Notes: a model not told the origin generated them from the letters alone. A stretch of DNA of 64,000 bases from Pseudarthrobacter sulfonivorans (GCF_014712225.1 NZ_JACXBW010000015.1:1-64000), one strand, 5' to 3'; positions 16,859 to 25,989 are shown, counted from the first letter of the stretch. Program-made: numbers and translations.

Positions 16859-18151
16859 ATGAAGCGACGTTCAGTAATGAAGTACGCGGCAGTCGCTGCG
16901 GCACTTTCCATGGGCCTGACGGCCTGCGGCGGCAGCGGCAGCAGCGACGCCAAGGAATCGGGCGTGGTCCGGGTGACGCTGGCCAACCACGTCTGGACCG
17001 AAGGCATCAAGGCAGCCATCCCCGAATTTGAGAAGTCCAGCGGCCTCAAGGTCGAGCTGACCCAGCTCGGCGAAGACCAGCTCTCAGATCAGTACAACGT
17101 CAAGCTCAACGCCGGCAGCGACGAGATCGACGTGATGATGTACCGCCCGCTCCAGGAAGGCAAGGCGTTCGCAAAGAACGGCTACCTCGCGGACCTGACC
17201 AGCAAGGTGTCCTCGGATTCCGGCTGGGACTGGAAGGACTACCAGGAGGGCCCGGTCAAGGCCACCACCGCTGACGGCAAGGTGGTGGGTGTCCCCATCA
17301 TCACCGAACGTGAGGTCCTCTACTACCGCAAGGACCTGCTGAAGGCCGCCGGCCTTGAGGTTCCCAAGACCATGGACGAACTGGAAGCCGCTGCCAAGGC
17401 CATCAAGGCAGCCAACCCGGACACCGCCGGCTTCGTGGCCCGCACCGGCAAGTCCGCGGCCGTCACCCAGTTCTCCAGCTTCCTCTACAGCTTCGGTGGC
17501 GATTTCACCGATTCCAGCGGCAAGTCCACCATCAACTCGGATGCTGCCAAAAAGGCCTACAGCTTCTACGGCGGCCTGATCAAGAACTACGGCCCGGCCA
17601 ACGTCAGCACCGACATGAGCTGGCCCGAGGCAATGGCCATCTTCACGCAGGGCAAGGCCGCCTTCTACACCGAGGCTGACTCGCTCTACAAGAACGCCAC
17701 GGACCCGGCCAAGTCCAAGGTTGCCGACACTGTCGGGTTCGCTGCCCTGCCCGCTGGCCCCGCCGGTTCCAAGCCGTACAACATCCCGTCCTGGGGCCTC
17801 GCCGTGAACCAGGCGTCGGGCAACCAGGACAACGCCTGGAAGTTCATCCAGTGGGCCACGAGCAAGGAACGCACGCTGGCGGCACAGAAGGCCGGCGTCC
17901 CCGGACCCCGCGCCTCCGTCTGGGCCAACTCAGAAGGCACGTCCACGTACCCGAAGGACCTCGCAGAAGCGATCGCGGTCAGCGCCGAGAACGGCATCGG
18001 CCACGACCGTCCTGAGGTAGTTACCGTAGGCAAGGCACGCGAAATCGTGGGTGAGCCGATCGTTGCCAGCATCACCGGCGCCGACGCTGCCGCTGCGGCC
18101 GACTCGGCCCACGATGCCTTCCAGAAGTTCCTGGACAGCGAAAAGAAATAG
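16859..18151 (+). CDS. Sugar ABC transporter substrate-binding lipoprotein
   Basis: A 430-residue family-1 extracellular solute-binding protein. The lipoprotein signal ends LTACGGSGSS with the lipidated Cys near residue 22. The mature lobe structure is typical of MalE/UgpB-like proteins (FEKSSGLKVELTQLGEDQ, GVPIITEREVLYYRKDLL, WPEAMAIFTQGKAAFYTE). First gene of an operon with two permeases and galactonate catabolic enzymes, so the ligand is probably galactonate or a galactose-containing compound; this is inference. A strong hairpin follows its stop. Confidence 0.9.
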   Translation: MKRRSVMKYAAVAAALSMGLTACGGSGSSDAKESGVVRVTLANHVWTEGIKAAIPEFEKSSGLKVELTQLGEDQLSDQYNVKLNAGSDEIDVMMYRPLQEGKAFAKNGYLADLTSKVSSDSGWDWKDYQEGPVKATTADGKVVGVPIITEREVLYYRKDLLKAAGLEVPKTMDELEAAAKAIKAANPDTAGFVARTGKSAAVTQFSSFLYSFGGDFTDSSGKSTINSDAAKKAYSFYGGLIKNYGPANVSTDMSWPEAMAIFTQGKAAFYTEADSLYKNATDPAKSKVADTVGFAALPAGPAGSKPYNIPSWGLAVNQASGNQDNAWKFIQWATSKERTLAAQKAGVPGPRASVWANSEGTSTYPKDLAEAIAVSAENGIGHDRPEVVTVGKAREIVGEPIVASITGADAAAAADSAHDAFQKFLDSEKK

Positions 18152-18203
18152 CGCACCCCGTGCACCAGGGCCGGCACCCTCAAGCCCGGTGCACCACATA
18201 GCA

Positions 18204-18238
18204 GGGGCGGGAGGGCAGCGACGCTGCCCTCCCGCCCC
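18204..18238 (+). terminator. Strong intercistronic hairpin
   Basis: A perfect 16-bp GC-rich stem (GGGGCGGGAGGGCAGC, loop GAC) between the binding-protein gene and the first permease gene. In sugar ABC operons such hairpins stabilise the upstream mRNA or cause partial termination, so binding protein is made in excess over permease. Confidence 0.75.
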
Positions 18239-18319
18239 GGCCACACTTCACCCCCCAACTCTTTAGGTGAACCATGTCTGTAATGACTTCTCCCCGCAGC
18301 GCAGCCCGGAAATCAGGGC

Positions 18320-19237
18320 GTGCCCCCAGCGGCCGCGACAAATTCTCTGACTGGGCCAACAAACTGGGCCAACAAACACCGCAAGTGGCTGTTCGCGGCT
18401 CCGGCGATGGCCTTCGTCGGCATCCTGATTATTTTCCCGCTGGCCTGGACCCTGTACCTGAGCCTCACCGATTCGCAGGGCTCCGTCCGGGCCGCCACCG
18501 ACTTCATCGGCCTCGAAAACTACATGACGGTCCTGTCCGACGTCGAACGCTTCTGGCCTGCGGTGGGCCGCACCCTGACGTTCACCGGCATTGCCCTGGT
18601 TTGTGAAGTGGTCCTCGGCATGGGCATCGCGTTGCTGCTCTGGCGTCCGTTCCGCGGCGAAAAGTGGGTGCGCGTGGCCATCCTGCTGCCGCTCGTGGCA
18701 ACCCCGGTGGCCGTGGGCATGATGTGGCGGCTGATCTTCGACCCCAACATCGGGTTCGCGAACCAGCTCCTCGGCGCTGTGGGCATCCCCGCCCAGCCCT
18801 GGCTGTCAGGCCAGGACACCGCGCTCGGCACCACCATCTTCATGGACGTCTGGCAGTGGACCCCCATGGTTGTCCTGATCCTGCTGGCCGGCCTGACGTC
18901 CCTTTCCGAGGAGCCCGATGAGGCAGCCCGGATGGACGGCGCCAACGCCTTCCAACGCTTCTTCTTCATTACCCTCCCGCTGATGATGCCCACGGTGATC
19001 GTGGCCATCCTGCTCCGGGGCATCGACGCCCTGAAGACCTTCGACATCCTGTACGCCACCAAGGGCAAGGGCGGCGGGTCCTTCCACGAGGTGGAGACGC
19101 TGAACGTCTACGCCTACGGCCTGAGCTTCGACTACAACCAGTACGGGCTGTCCTCCGCGGTGCTGATCCTGTTCTTCATGATCATCATCGGCTCCATGTG
19201 GCTGCTGACCATGCGCAAGAAAGCGGGAAGCAAATGA
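18320..19237 (+). CDS. Sugar ABC transporter permease 1 (5' end frameshifted by 13-bp duplication)
   Basis: A MalF/UgpA-like permease with six membrane segments and the EAA loop (EEPDEAARMDGANAFQRFFF) that contacts the ATPase. A natural start at ATG 18274 (AGGTGA upstream) encodes MSVMTSPRSA and on to DWANK. There, a tandem 13-base duplication (18351-18376) shifts the frame; removing one copy joins DWANK directly to HRKWLFAAPAMAF. As sequenced, the permease frame can only begin at the weaker GTG 18320, giving a 305-residue protein with an unrelated first 18 residues. Mutation, phase variation or sequencing error are all possible. Confidence 0.8.
   Translation: MPPAAATNSLTGPTNWANKHRKWLFAAPAMAFVGILIIFPLAWTLYLSLTDSQGSVRAATDFIGLENYMTVLSDVERFWPAVGRTLTFTGIALVCEVVLGMGIALLLWRPFRGEKWVRVAILLPLVATPVAVGMMWRLIFDPNIGFANQLLGAVGIPAQPWLSGQDTALGTTIFMDVWQWTPMVVLILLAGLTSLSEEPDEAARMDGANAFQRFFFITLPLMMPTVIVAILLRGIDALKTFDILYATKGKGGGSFHEVETLNVYAYGLSFDYNQYGLSSAVLILFFMIIIGSMWLLTMRKKAGSK
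18351..18376 (+). repeat. Perfect 13-bp tandem duplication in permease gene
   Basis: CTGGGCCAACAAA occurs twice in direct succession (18351-18363 and 18364-18376). Because 13 is not a multiple of three, the extra copy disrupts the reading frame between the natural start at 18274 and the permease body. Confidence 0.95.
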
Positions 19238-20115
19238 CCGTACTGACCGAAAACCCATCCTCGGCCGGGCAGCCGCAGCCGCTCCGCCGCCCCAGGAAGC
19301 CCCTCGGGACCCGCGCCTACAAGGTCTTCCGCGTGGTAGCCCTGATCGCCGTGGTGCTGTTCCTGATCGCGCCCCTGATCTGGATGCTGCTCGCTTCGCT
19401 GAAGACCAATGTGGACATCTACGACACCGCGAAGTCGTTCATCTTCAGCCCGACGTTCGAGAACTACGCGAACGTCCTCCAGCGCAACAACTACTTCGTC
19501 TTCATCTTCAACAGCTTCTGGGTGGCGTTCGTCTCCACCGCCCTCTCGCTGGTGCTGGGCGTCCCGGCCGCGTACGCCATGAGCCGGTTCACCATGCACC
19601 GTTCAGCCCTGGTGGTCCTGATGGCCCGCGTCATCCCCGGCGTTTCGCTGCTGGTGCCCTGGTACTACGTGTTCTCCAACCTGAAAATGGTGGGCGGCTT
19701 CGAGGTGCTGATCCTCAGCCACATGTTCGTCGCGCTGCCGCTGATCGTATACATCATGATGAGCTACTTCGACTCCCTCCCGCTGGAACTGGAGGAATCG
19801 GCCCAGGTGGACGGGCTCACCCCTATCGGCGCGTTCCAGCGCATCACGCTGCCGCTTTCGGTAGCGGGCATGGCCACTGCCGGCATCCTGTCGTTCATCT
19901 TCTCGTGGAACAACTTCATGTTCGCCCTGGTGCTGTCCGGGTCGAAAACGAAGACGCTGCCCGTGGCGATCTTCGACTTCGTCTCCTACGCCAGCATCGA
20001 CTGGGGCGGACTCATGGCAGCGGCCACCGTGGTGACCATCCCCATCATGATCATTGCGCTCTTCACGCAGAAATACATCGTGTCCGGCATGACCGCCGGC
20101 GCTACTAAGGGCTAG
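19234..20115 (+). CDS. Carbohydrate ABC transporter permease 2
   Basis: A 293-residue MalG/UgpE-like inner membrane permease with six membrane segments. The EAA loop is LELEESAQVDGLTPIGAFQR, followed by the typical late ILSFIFSWNNFMFALVLSGS. Its ATG overlaps the stop of permease 1 by 4 bases. No ATP-binding subunit is encoded in the operon, so a shared MsmK/UgpC-type ATPase elsewhere must energise it. Confidence 0.9.
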   Translation: MTVLTENPSSAGQPQPLRRPRKPLGTRAYKVFRVVALIAVVLFLIAPLIWMLLASLKTNVDIYDTAKSFIFSPTFENYANVLQRNNYFVFIFNSFWVAFVSTALSLVLGVPAAYAMSRFTMHRSALVVLMARVIPGVSLLVPWYYVFSNLKMVGGFEVLILSHMFVALPLIVYIMMSYFDSLPLELEESAQVDGLTPIGAFQRITLPLSVAGMATAGILSFIFSWNNFMFALVLSGSKTKTLPVAIFDFVSYASIDWGGLMAAATVVTIPIMIIALFTQKYIVSGMTAGATKG

Positions 20116-20120
20116 GCCGC

Positions 20121-21269
20121 ATGACAATCATCAGCAGAATCGAAACCTTCCTGGTCGCGCCGCGGTGGCTGTTTGTCCGGATCGAGACCGAGAGCGGCAT
20201 CGTCGGCTGGGGCGAGGCAACCTGCGAGGGGCGCAGCGAAACGGTGCGCACCGCCGTCGAACAGCTCTCCGAGCTGCTCATCGGCAATGACGCCCTCCGC
20301 ATCGAGGACCACTGGCAGGTCATGACCAAGGGCTCCTTCTACCGCGGCGGACCCATCCTGGCCAGCGCGGTTTCCGGGCTGGACCAGGCCCTCTGGGACA
20401 TCGCCGGCAAACACTTCAACACCCCCGTGCACCAGCTCCTGGGCGGCCATGTCCGTGACAGGATCCGGATGTACGGCTGGGTGGGCGGGGACGAGCCCAA
20501 CGAGGTTGCCGACCAGATCAGCGCCCAGCTGGAAGTGGGCCTCACCGCCGTCAAGATGAACGCCAGCGGCCGGATGAGCCCGGTCGCCTCGGTTGCGGAG
20601 ATCGACGGCGTGGTGCAGCGTGTTGCCGCAGCCCGCGAAGTGCTGGGTGACCACCGCGACGTCGCCGTGGACTTCCACGGCCGCTTCAGCCTGGCCAACG
20701 CCCGGCGGGTGGCACCGCTGCTGGAACCTTACCGGCCATTCTTCCTCGAGGAGCCGGTGGTGCCGGAAAACACGCACCTGCTGCGCGAATTCACATCATC
20801 CACCACCACGCCGGTGTCCACCGGCGAGCGGCTCTACAGCCGGCAGGAATTCCTGCCGGCGCTGCAGGCCGGCATCGCTGTGGCCCAGCCGGACCTCTCC
20901 CACGCCGGCGGCATCACCGAGGTACGGAAGATCGCCTCGCTGGCGGAAATCTACGACGTCCAGCTCGCCCCGCACTGCCCGCTTGGCCCGCTCGCCCTGG
21001 CAGCTTGCCTGCAGGTTGGCTTCGCAACACCCAACTTCCTCATCCAGGAACAGAGCATCGGCATCCACTACAACAAGGGCGCCGAAGTCCTGGACTACGT
21101 GGTGGACAAAACCCCGCTCAAGTTCGTGGACGGCCACATTGAACGGCTGACCGGACCCGGCCTCGGCATCGAAATCGACGAAGCGGTGGTCCGTGCCGCC
21201 GACAAGCGCGGCCACACCTGGCGCGGGCCCGTCTGGCGCCACGCGGACGGAGCCTTCGCAGAATGGTGA
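20121..21269 (+). CDS. dgoD: D-galactonate dehydratase
   Basis: A 382-residue enolase-superfamily enzyme that dehydrates D-galactonate to 2-keto-3-deoxygalactonate. The metal ligands are visible as Asp184 (DFHGRF), Glu210 (LEEPVV) and Glu236 (TGERLYSR). The catalytic His285 sits in APHCPLGPLALAACLQ, exactly as in E. coli DgoD. The length equals the family norm. It starts 5 bases after the permease 2 stop. Together with the next two genes it forms a De Ley-Doudoroff-type galactonate pathway. Confidence 0.93.
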   Translation: MTIISRIETFLVAPRWLFVRIETESGIVGWGEATCEGRSETVRTAVEQLSELLIGNDALRIEDHWQVMTKGSFYRGGPILASAVSGLDQALWDIAGKHFNTPVHQLLGGHVRDRIRMYGWVGGDEPNEVADQISAQLEVGLTAVKMNASGRMSPVASVAEIDGVVQRVAAAREVLGDHRDVAVDFHGRFSLANARRVAPLLEPYRPFFLEEPVVPENTHLLREFTSSTTTPVSTGERLYSRQEFLPALQAGIAVAQPDLSHAGGITEVRKIASLAEIYDVQLAPHCPLGPLALAACLQVGFATPNFLIQEQSIGIHYNKGAEVLDYVVDKTPLKFVDGHIERLTGPGLGIEIDEAVVRAADKRGHTWRGPVWRHADGAFAEW

Positions 21270-21274
21270 ACAAC

Positions 21275-21952
21275 ATGACTGACAGCAGCAGCACACCCGA
21301 AACCCTGCTGGCCGGCATCAAGGCGGCCAGGCTGGTGGCGATCGTACGCGGTACCGACGGCGGGGCCGCCGCCAAAGCGGCGCTCGCTGCGATGGAGGAG
21401 GGCTTCCGGTTCGTCGAAATCGCCCTGACCACTCCCGGTGCCCTCGAAGCGATCCGCGAGGTCCGCGCCGCGGCTCCGGCCGGCTGCTACGTCGGCGGGG
21501 GAACCGTGCTGACAGTGCAGGACGTGGACAACGTGGCCGAAGCGGGCGGCCAGTTCATGGTGACGCCGGCCCTGGCCGCATCAATCGCGGAGTCCGCCCG
21601 GCAAGGGGTTCCTGTCCTGGCCGGTGCCCTCACCCCGAGTGAGGCGTATGAGGCCATGAACCGCGGCGCCACCGCGGTCAAGCTCTTCCCCGCGTCCATC
21701 GGCGGCCCCGGCTACCTCAAGGCGTTGCGCGATCCGTTCCCCGAAATCCCCTTCATCCCGGTGGGCGGAGTGGGGCTTGACGAAGCGGCCGGCTACTGGG
21801 AAACCGGGGCGATCGCCGTCGGGCTCGGGGGACCCCTGTTCGGAAACGCCGGTTCCGGCGGCGACCTGGCGCCCATGCGCGAACGGGCCCGGGCGTTTGT
21901 GGACCTGGCGGGAGCTTTCACCCGCCGGACCGCCGCAGCGGGCGTGCGGTGA
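21275..21952 (+). CDS. dgoA: 2-dehydro-3-deoxy-6-phosphogalactonate aldolase
   Basis: A KDPG/KDPGal-type class I aldolase, about 225 residues. The conserved elements are LVAIVRG, FVEIALTTPGAL, VGGGTVLT, FMVTPALAAS and the Schiff-base Lys in GATAVKLFPAS, then IPVGGVGLDE. It splits 2-keto-3-deoxy-6-phosphogalactonate into pyruvate and glyceraldehyde-3-phosphate. ATG 21275 has GGTGA just upstream; ATG 21263, overlapping the dgoD stop, is also possible. Its stop overlaps the kinase start (GTGA). Confidence 0.9.
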   Translation: MTDSSSTPETLLAGIKAARLVAIVRGTDGGAAAKAALAAMEEGFRFVEIALTTPGALEAIREVRAAAPAGCYVGGGTVLTVQDVDNVAEAGGQFMVTPALAASIAESARQGVPVLAGALTPSEAYEAMNRGATAVKLFPASIGGPGYLKALRDPFPEIPFIPVGGVGLDEAAGYWETGAIAVGLGGPLFGNAGSGGDLAPMRERARAFVDLAGAFTRRTAAAGVR

Positions 21953-22923
21953 GCGCCGCCGTCGACCTTTTGACGTTCGGCGAGTCCATGGTCTCGCTGC
22001 GCTCGGCCGGGCCGCTGTCCGCCGGCGGCGCCCTGGCCATGCACGTGGCCGGTGCTGAATCGAACGTTGCCGTGGGGGTTGCCCGCCTGGGCCACAGCGT
22101 CAGCTGGGCCGGTGTTGTTGGTGCGGATCCGCACGGCGAATACATCCTGCGGCAGCTCCGCGCCGAGGGAATCCAGGTCTCGCACCGGGTGGACGCCGGG
22201 CGAAGCACCGGCGTGATGTTCCTGGAACAGCGGACAGCCGACTTAACCCGCGCGTTCTACTACCGCGCCGGTTCCGCGGGCTCCACCATCAAACGCGAAG
22301 ACATTGACCATGCCCTGAACGCGGGCCCGCGCGTCCTGCACCTGACGGGCATCACCGCCGCGCTCAGCGCGGAAGCCCGTGGGGCGCTGGAGTACGCTGC
22401 AGAGCGCGCCGCCGCCGAGGGCGTGGTGGTCTCACTCGACGTCAATTACCGCAGCAAGCTCTGGACCCGGGAGGAGGCGCGCGCCGTGCTGGCCCCCCTC
22501 GCCCGGCACGCGGACATCCTGATAGCGTCCGACGACGAACTTGACCTTGTCGCGTCCGCCGCCTCGGGTGGTGCCAGGTCCGACAACGCCGAAACGGCTC
22601 TCGCTGATGAGCTCCTCGGCCGCGGGGTCACCGAGGTGGTGGTCAAGCGGGGTGCCGCCGGCGCCGGCGTCCACACCGCCGCCGGACGGTTCGAGGCAGC
22701 AGCCGTCGCCGTGACCAGCATCGACACTGTCGGCGCCGGGGACGCGTTCACAGCCGGCTACCTCTCCGCACTGCTCGACGGCGGCGACGTACCCGCGCGG
22801 CTGGAGCGCGGCACGGTGATGGGGGCTTTCGCCGTCAGCACTGCCGGCGACTGGGAGGGACTTCCCAGCCGGGACGAGCTGCCGATGCTGGCAGCCACCC
22901 AGAGCGGCGCCACCGTCCGCTGA
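21949..22923 (+). CDS. PfkB-family sugar kinase (2-keto-3-deoxygluconate/galactonate kinase)
   Basis: A 324-residue ribokinase-fold kinase starting at GTG. It has TFGESMVSLR near the N-terminus, an early GG pair, NYRSKLW (KDG kinase-like), VVVKRGAAGAGVH, and the catalytic Asp in DTVGAGDAFTAG. By context it phosphorylates 2-keto-3-deoxygalactonate, replacing the unrelated DgoK of E. coli. Last gene of the six-gene operon. Confidence 0.88.
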   Translation: MSAAVDLLTFGESMVSLRSAGPLSAGGALAMHVAGAESNVAVGVARLGHSVSWAGVVGADPHGEYILRQLRAEGIQVSHRVDAGRSTGVMFLEQRTADLTRAFYYRAGSAGSTIKREDIDHALNAGPRVLHLTGITAALSAEARGALEYAAERAAAEGVVVSLDVNYRSKLWTREEARAVLAPLARHADILIASDDELDLVASAASGGARSDNAETALADELLGRGVTEVVVKRGAAGAGVHTAAGRFEAAAVAVTSIDTVGAGDAFTAGYLSALLDGGDVPARLERGTVMGAFAVSTAGDWEGLPSRDELPMLAATQSGATVR

Positions 22924-22953
22924 CTGCCATCCGGGCGTGAGGCCGGGACTCCC

Positions 22954-23778
22954 TTAGAGGTCGGTGCTGAGGCTGAGGTCCCGCCACGCGTCCAGTTCGG
23001 CGCGTTCTGCCTCGGCAACGGCGGCAAACGCGCCGAAAGCGTCGTTGCCGAGCACCAACAGCGACGGCGGGTTCGGGCTTTCAGCGACCGCGAGGATGGC
23101 TTCGGCGGCTTTGGCCGGATCGCCCGGCTGGGTGCCGTGCATCGTGTCGTTCTCCTTGCGGCGCTTGCCCGCCGTCTCCGCGTAGTCCTCGATCGGCTTC
23201 GCCGACTGGGTCAGGGAGCGGCCGGCGAAGTCGGTTCGGAACGCGCCGGGCTCCACAACGGTGACGCTGATTCCGAGTGGCTGCAGCTCTTTGTGGAGGG
23301 AACCGGACAGGCCCTCCAGAGCCGCCTTGGTTGCGGAGTAGTATCCGGATCCGGCCGGTTTGATGCGGGCTCCGATGGACGAGATGTTCACGATGGACCC
23401 GGACCTTTGCGCGCGCATGTCCGGCAGGACTGCCTTGATCATGTCCACAGTGCCGAAAACGTTCGTGTCGAACAATTGCCGGATGTCGGCGTCGTCCGCT
23501 TCTTCAACCGCGGCACGGTAGCCGTAGCCCGCATTGTTGACCAGAACGTCGATCCCGCCGAAACGGGCCTTGGCCTGGTCCACGGCCAAGGTGATCTGCG
23601 CCCGATCGGTGACGTCCAGAGGGAGGGCCAATGCCTTGTCCGGGTGGGCCGCTGTGATGTCTTCCACCGTGGTGACGTCGCGGGCGGTGACGACGGCGTT
23701 GTGGCCGCGGGCGAGGACTGCTTGGGCAAGTGCGCGGCCGAGTCCGGTCGAGCAGCCTGTGATGAGCCAGGTAGCCAT
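22954..23778 (-). CDS. SDR family oxidoreductase
   Basis: A 274-residue classical short-chain dehydrogenase. The cofactor motif is TGCSTGLGRALA (8-19), followed by NNAGYG. The catalytic Ser lies in NISSIGARI and the Tyr/Lys in YYSATKAAL. A long C-terminal part carries the substrate loop. Substrate is unknown. It is transcribed leftward 24 bases after the leftward alcohol dehydrogenase gene, so they are probably co-transcribed. Confidence 0.88.
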   Translation of the reverse strand: MATWLITGCSTGLGRALAQAVLARGHNAVVTARDVTTVEDITAAHPDKALALPLDVTDRAQITLAVDQAKARFGGIDVLVNNAGYGYRAAVEEADDADIRQLFDTNVFGTVDMIKAVLPDMRAQRSGSIVNISSIGARIKPAGSGYYSATKAALEGLSGSLHKELQPLGISVTVVEPGAFRTDFAGRSLTQSAKPIEDYAETAGKRRKENDTMHGTQPGDPAKAAEAILAVAESPNPPSLLVLGNDAFGAFAAVAEAERAELDAWRDLSLSTDL

Positions 23779-23802
23779 GGTTGTTTCCTTTCGGGAATGA
23801 CG

Positions 23803-24840
23803 CTAGGGGCGGACGAGGACTTTCAGGGCTTCACGGGAATCCATGGCGCGGTAGCCGTCAGGGACCTCGTCCAGGCCGATGGTGCGGTCGAACACCTTGC
23901 CCGGGTTCACGGTGCCGTCCAGGACGCCGGGCAGCAGCGTCTCGATGTAGGCACGGACCGGGGCGGGGCCGCCCGTCAGCGTGATGTTCGGGCCGAACAT
24001 GGAGCCGAATCCGATGGGTGCGTCCTCGTACTGGGGCACACCCACGCGGCTGATGACACCGCCGGGGCGGATAACGCCGAGGGCCTGGTCGTAGGCTGGC
24101 CGGTGTCCGACGCACTCGAGGACGGTATGGGTGCCGTCGCCGCCGCTGAGCTCGCGGACCTTCTCGATGCCGGCCTCGCCGCGCTCCGCGACGACGTCGG
24201 TGGCGCCGTATTCGATGCCCAGGTCGGTGCGGGCCCCGTGCCGGCCCATCAGGATGATTTGCTCGGCACCGAGTTGCTTGGCGGACAAGACCGCCATCAG
24301 CCCGACGGCACCGTCACCGATCACGGTTACGGTGGTCCGGGCGTTGACACCTGCCTTGAGGGCGGCGTGGTAGCCGGTGCCGTAGACATCAGAGAGGGTC
24401 AGCAGCGAGGGCAGCAGTTCGCTGTCCTCAGCCACCGGGGCCTTGACCAGGGTGCCATCGGCGAAGGGAACGCGGATGGCCTCTGCCTGAGCGCCGCCGA
24501 TTCCGTTGCCTGCCCAAAACCCGCCGTGCCGGCAGGAGGTCTGCAGGCCTTCGCGGCAGAAATCGCAGGTCCCGTCGGACCACGCAAACGGGGCGATGAC
24601 GAAGTCTCCCTTCTTCAGGGTGGCCACGTCCTTTCCGGTTTCCTCCACGACGCCGACGAACTCGTGGCCCATGGGGGATCCCTCGCTGGTGGCTTCCATG
24701 CCGTGATAGGGGTGCAGGTCAGAGCCGCAGATGCAGGAGTTGACGATCCGCACGATGGCGTCGGTGGGGTCCTGGAGGACGGGATCGGGCACATTCTCGA
24801 CGCGCACGTCACCGGCGCCGTACATGATGGTTGCTCGCAT
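23803..24840 (-). CDS. Zinc-dependent alcohol dehydrogenase family protein
   Basis: A 345-residue MDR enzyme. The catalytic zinc ligands are in CGSDLHPYHG and GHEFVGVVEE. The structural zinc Cys cluster has CDFCREGLQTSC, and the Rossmann motif GDGAVGL is near residue 175. GAGGAA precedes the ATG at 24840; an upstream in-frame codon lacks an RBS. It resembles aldehyde/threonine dehydrogenase-like members. First gene of a two-gene leftward unit with the SDR. Confidence 0.88.
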   Translation of the reverse strand: MRATIMYGAGDVRVENVPDPVLQDPTDAIVRIVNSCICGSDLHPYHGMEATSEGSPMGHEFVGVVEETGKDVATLKKGDFVIAPFAWSDGTCDFCREGLQTSCRHGGFWAGNGIGGAQAEAIRVPFADGTLVKAPVAEDSELLPSLLTLSDVYGTGYHAALKAGVNARTTVTVIGDGAVGLMAVLSAKQLGAEQIILMGRHGARTDLGIEYGATDVVAERGEAGIEKVRELSGGDGTHTVLECVGHRPAYDQALGVIRPGGVISRVGVPQYEDAPIGFGSMFGPNITLTGGPAPVRAYIETLLPGVLDGTVNPGKVFDRTIGLDEVPDGYRAMDSREALKVLVRP

Positions 24841-24984
24841 GTTGTTTCCTCTCACTTCCTGGGGGCTGGGAGCCGTGAGGTTCCTTCCACCAGCCAACCG
24901 CATATTCCCCATCTGGGGGAGTACCTGTTGAGACAGGTACTGGCAGTTCCCCCCACCTGCAGCCTGATCCTGGCCTCGCCCGGT

Positions 24985-25923
24985 TCAGGTCCGGACTTCG
25001 AACTCCGTATGACTGTGCCTGACGCCGTTGACCTGGAGTTCCAGGGCGTGCAGCCCGGAGTGGTGTACCCGGGTTGTCATTGGTTTGAAGGCGTGGCGCT
25101 TGGCCAGCTTTCTGGTCTCGCCGGCAGCAAGCGTCAGTGCCGTCAGCTTAAAGATCTTCACGGACTGGCTGCCGTTGGCCTTCTGGTAGTGGACCGCGTA
25201 ATCCACCGCCAGCCGGGCGTCCGCGGTGCCGGTGTTGGAGATCTCGAATTCGAACCCGAGGTCTTCCGGTATCGCCACCACCTGCCGGTCCAGCCGGAGT
25301 GCCGTGACAGCCACCGACGCCGGCGCGAACCCCTGGAGTGCCAGCGCACCCGGATGGCCTTTTTTGATCAGCGTCCGGAGCCCATGCCTTACCACCCAGG
25401 CAGTATTGGCATCCGGGGCAGCCAGCCAGCCTGCCGCCGTCGCCACCACCGTCTCCGGTGAATGGCGGGCCAGGTCGTTGAGGTGGTTGGCAACGGACCT
25501 GCGCACGTACTCGGAAGGGTTCCGGGCGATAAGTCGCCGGATAGCAAACTCGCCGGTGAGCCGGGGTGTCAGCTCGGCCAGGAGCGCCAGGCAGTCTGTG
25601 AAGTCTGCCGGGTCGTCCGATTCCAGGGCCAGGGTCACAGCTGCCTCGGAGACGGGCCACAGGATCCAGCCCGCAAAACCCGGATGGTCCAGGGCGCGGC
25701 GGAAGGCGCCGGCCGCCGTCGAATAGTCAGTACCCGGGACCTGCCGAAAAGCGGCCAGGAGTGCGCCGCAGACCTGGTCGGTCCTTCCGCGCAGACTGAG
25801 TTCGTCGAGCGTTGTTGCTGCCGCTGCCACACTGGACCAGCGGATGCCAGGTGCCACGCTACCCAGGATGCCGGCGAGCGCTTCAACATTCCGGCGGTTG
25901 ATCAGTTCGTTCATCGCACCCAT
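24985..25923 (-). CDS. DNA alkylation repair protein (AlkC/AlkD-like HEAT repeats)
   Basis: A 312-residue protein whose first two thirds are HEAT-like alpha repeats. The motif FAIRRLIARNPSEYVRRSVANHLNDLARH and a later WVVRHGLRTLIKKG are typical of the AlkC branch of HEAT DNA glycosylases. The last 100 residues form a beta-rich domain (FEFEISNTGTADARLAVDYAVHY), as in AlkC C-terminal Ig-like domains. AlkC-type enzymes excise 3-methyladenine and similar lesions. An alternative start is 25914. Divergent from the PAP2 gene. Confidence 0.8.
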   Translation of the reverse strand: MGAMNELINRRNVEALAGILGSVAPGIRWSSVAAAATTLDELSLRGRTDQVCGALLAAFRQVPGTDYSTAAGAFRRALDHPGFAGWILWPVSEAAVTLALESDDPADFTDCLALLAELTPRLTGEFAIRRLIARNPSEYVRRSVANHLNDLARHSPETVVATAAGWLAAPDANTAWVVRHGLRTLIKKGHPGALALQGFAPASVAVTALRLDRQVVAIPEDLGFEFEISNTGTADARLAVDYAVHYQKANGSQSVKIFKLTALTLAAGETRKLAKRHAFKPMTTRVHHSGLHALELQVNGVRHSHTEFEVRT

Positions 25924-25989
25924 CCGGTCAGGCTACAGGGATAGTCTTCATCTCAAGGAAATCCAACGGAGCAGGGACGGAAGTCGGAC

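Noticed and set aside
18274..18606. A separate small gene starting at 18274
   Set aside because: It is the natural 5' end of the permease gene put out of frame by the 13-bp duplication; the part after the duplication matches nothing.
23137..25461. A 774-codon open frame on the plus strand
   Set aside because: It is antisense to the SDR, dehydrogenase and alkylation repair genes, which carry clear motifs; the translation has no recognisable domain.
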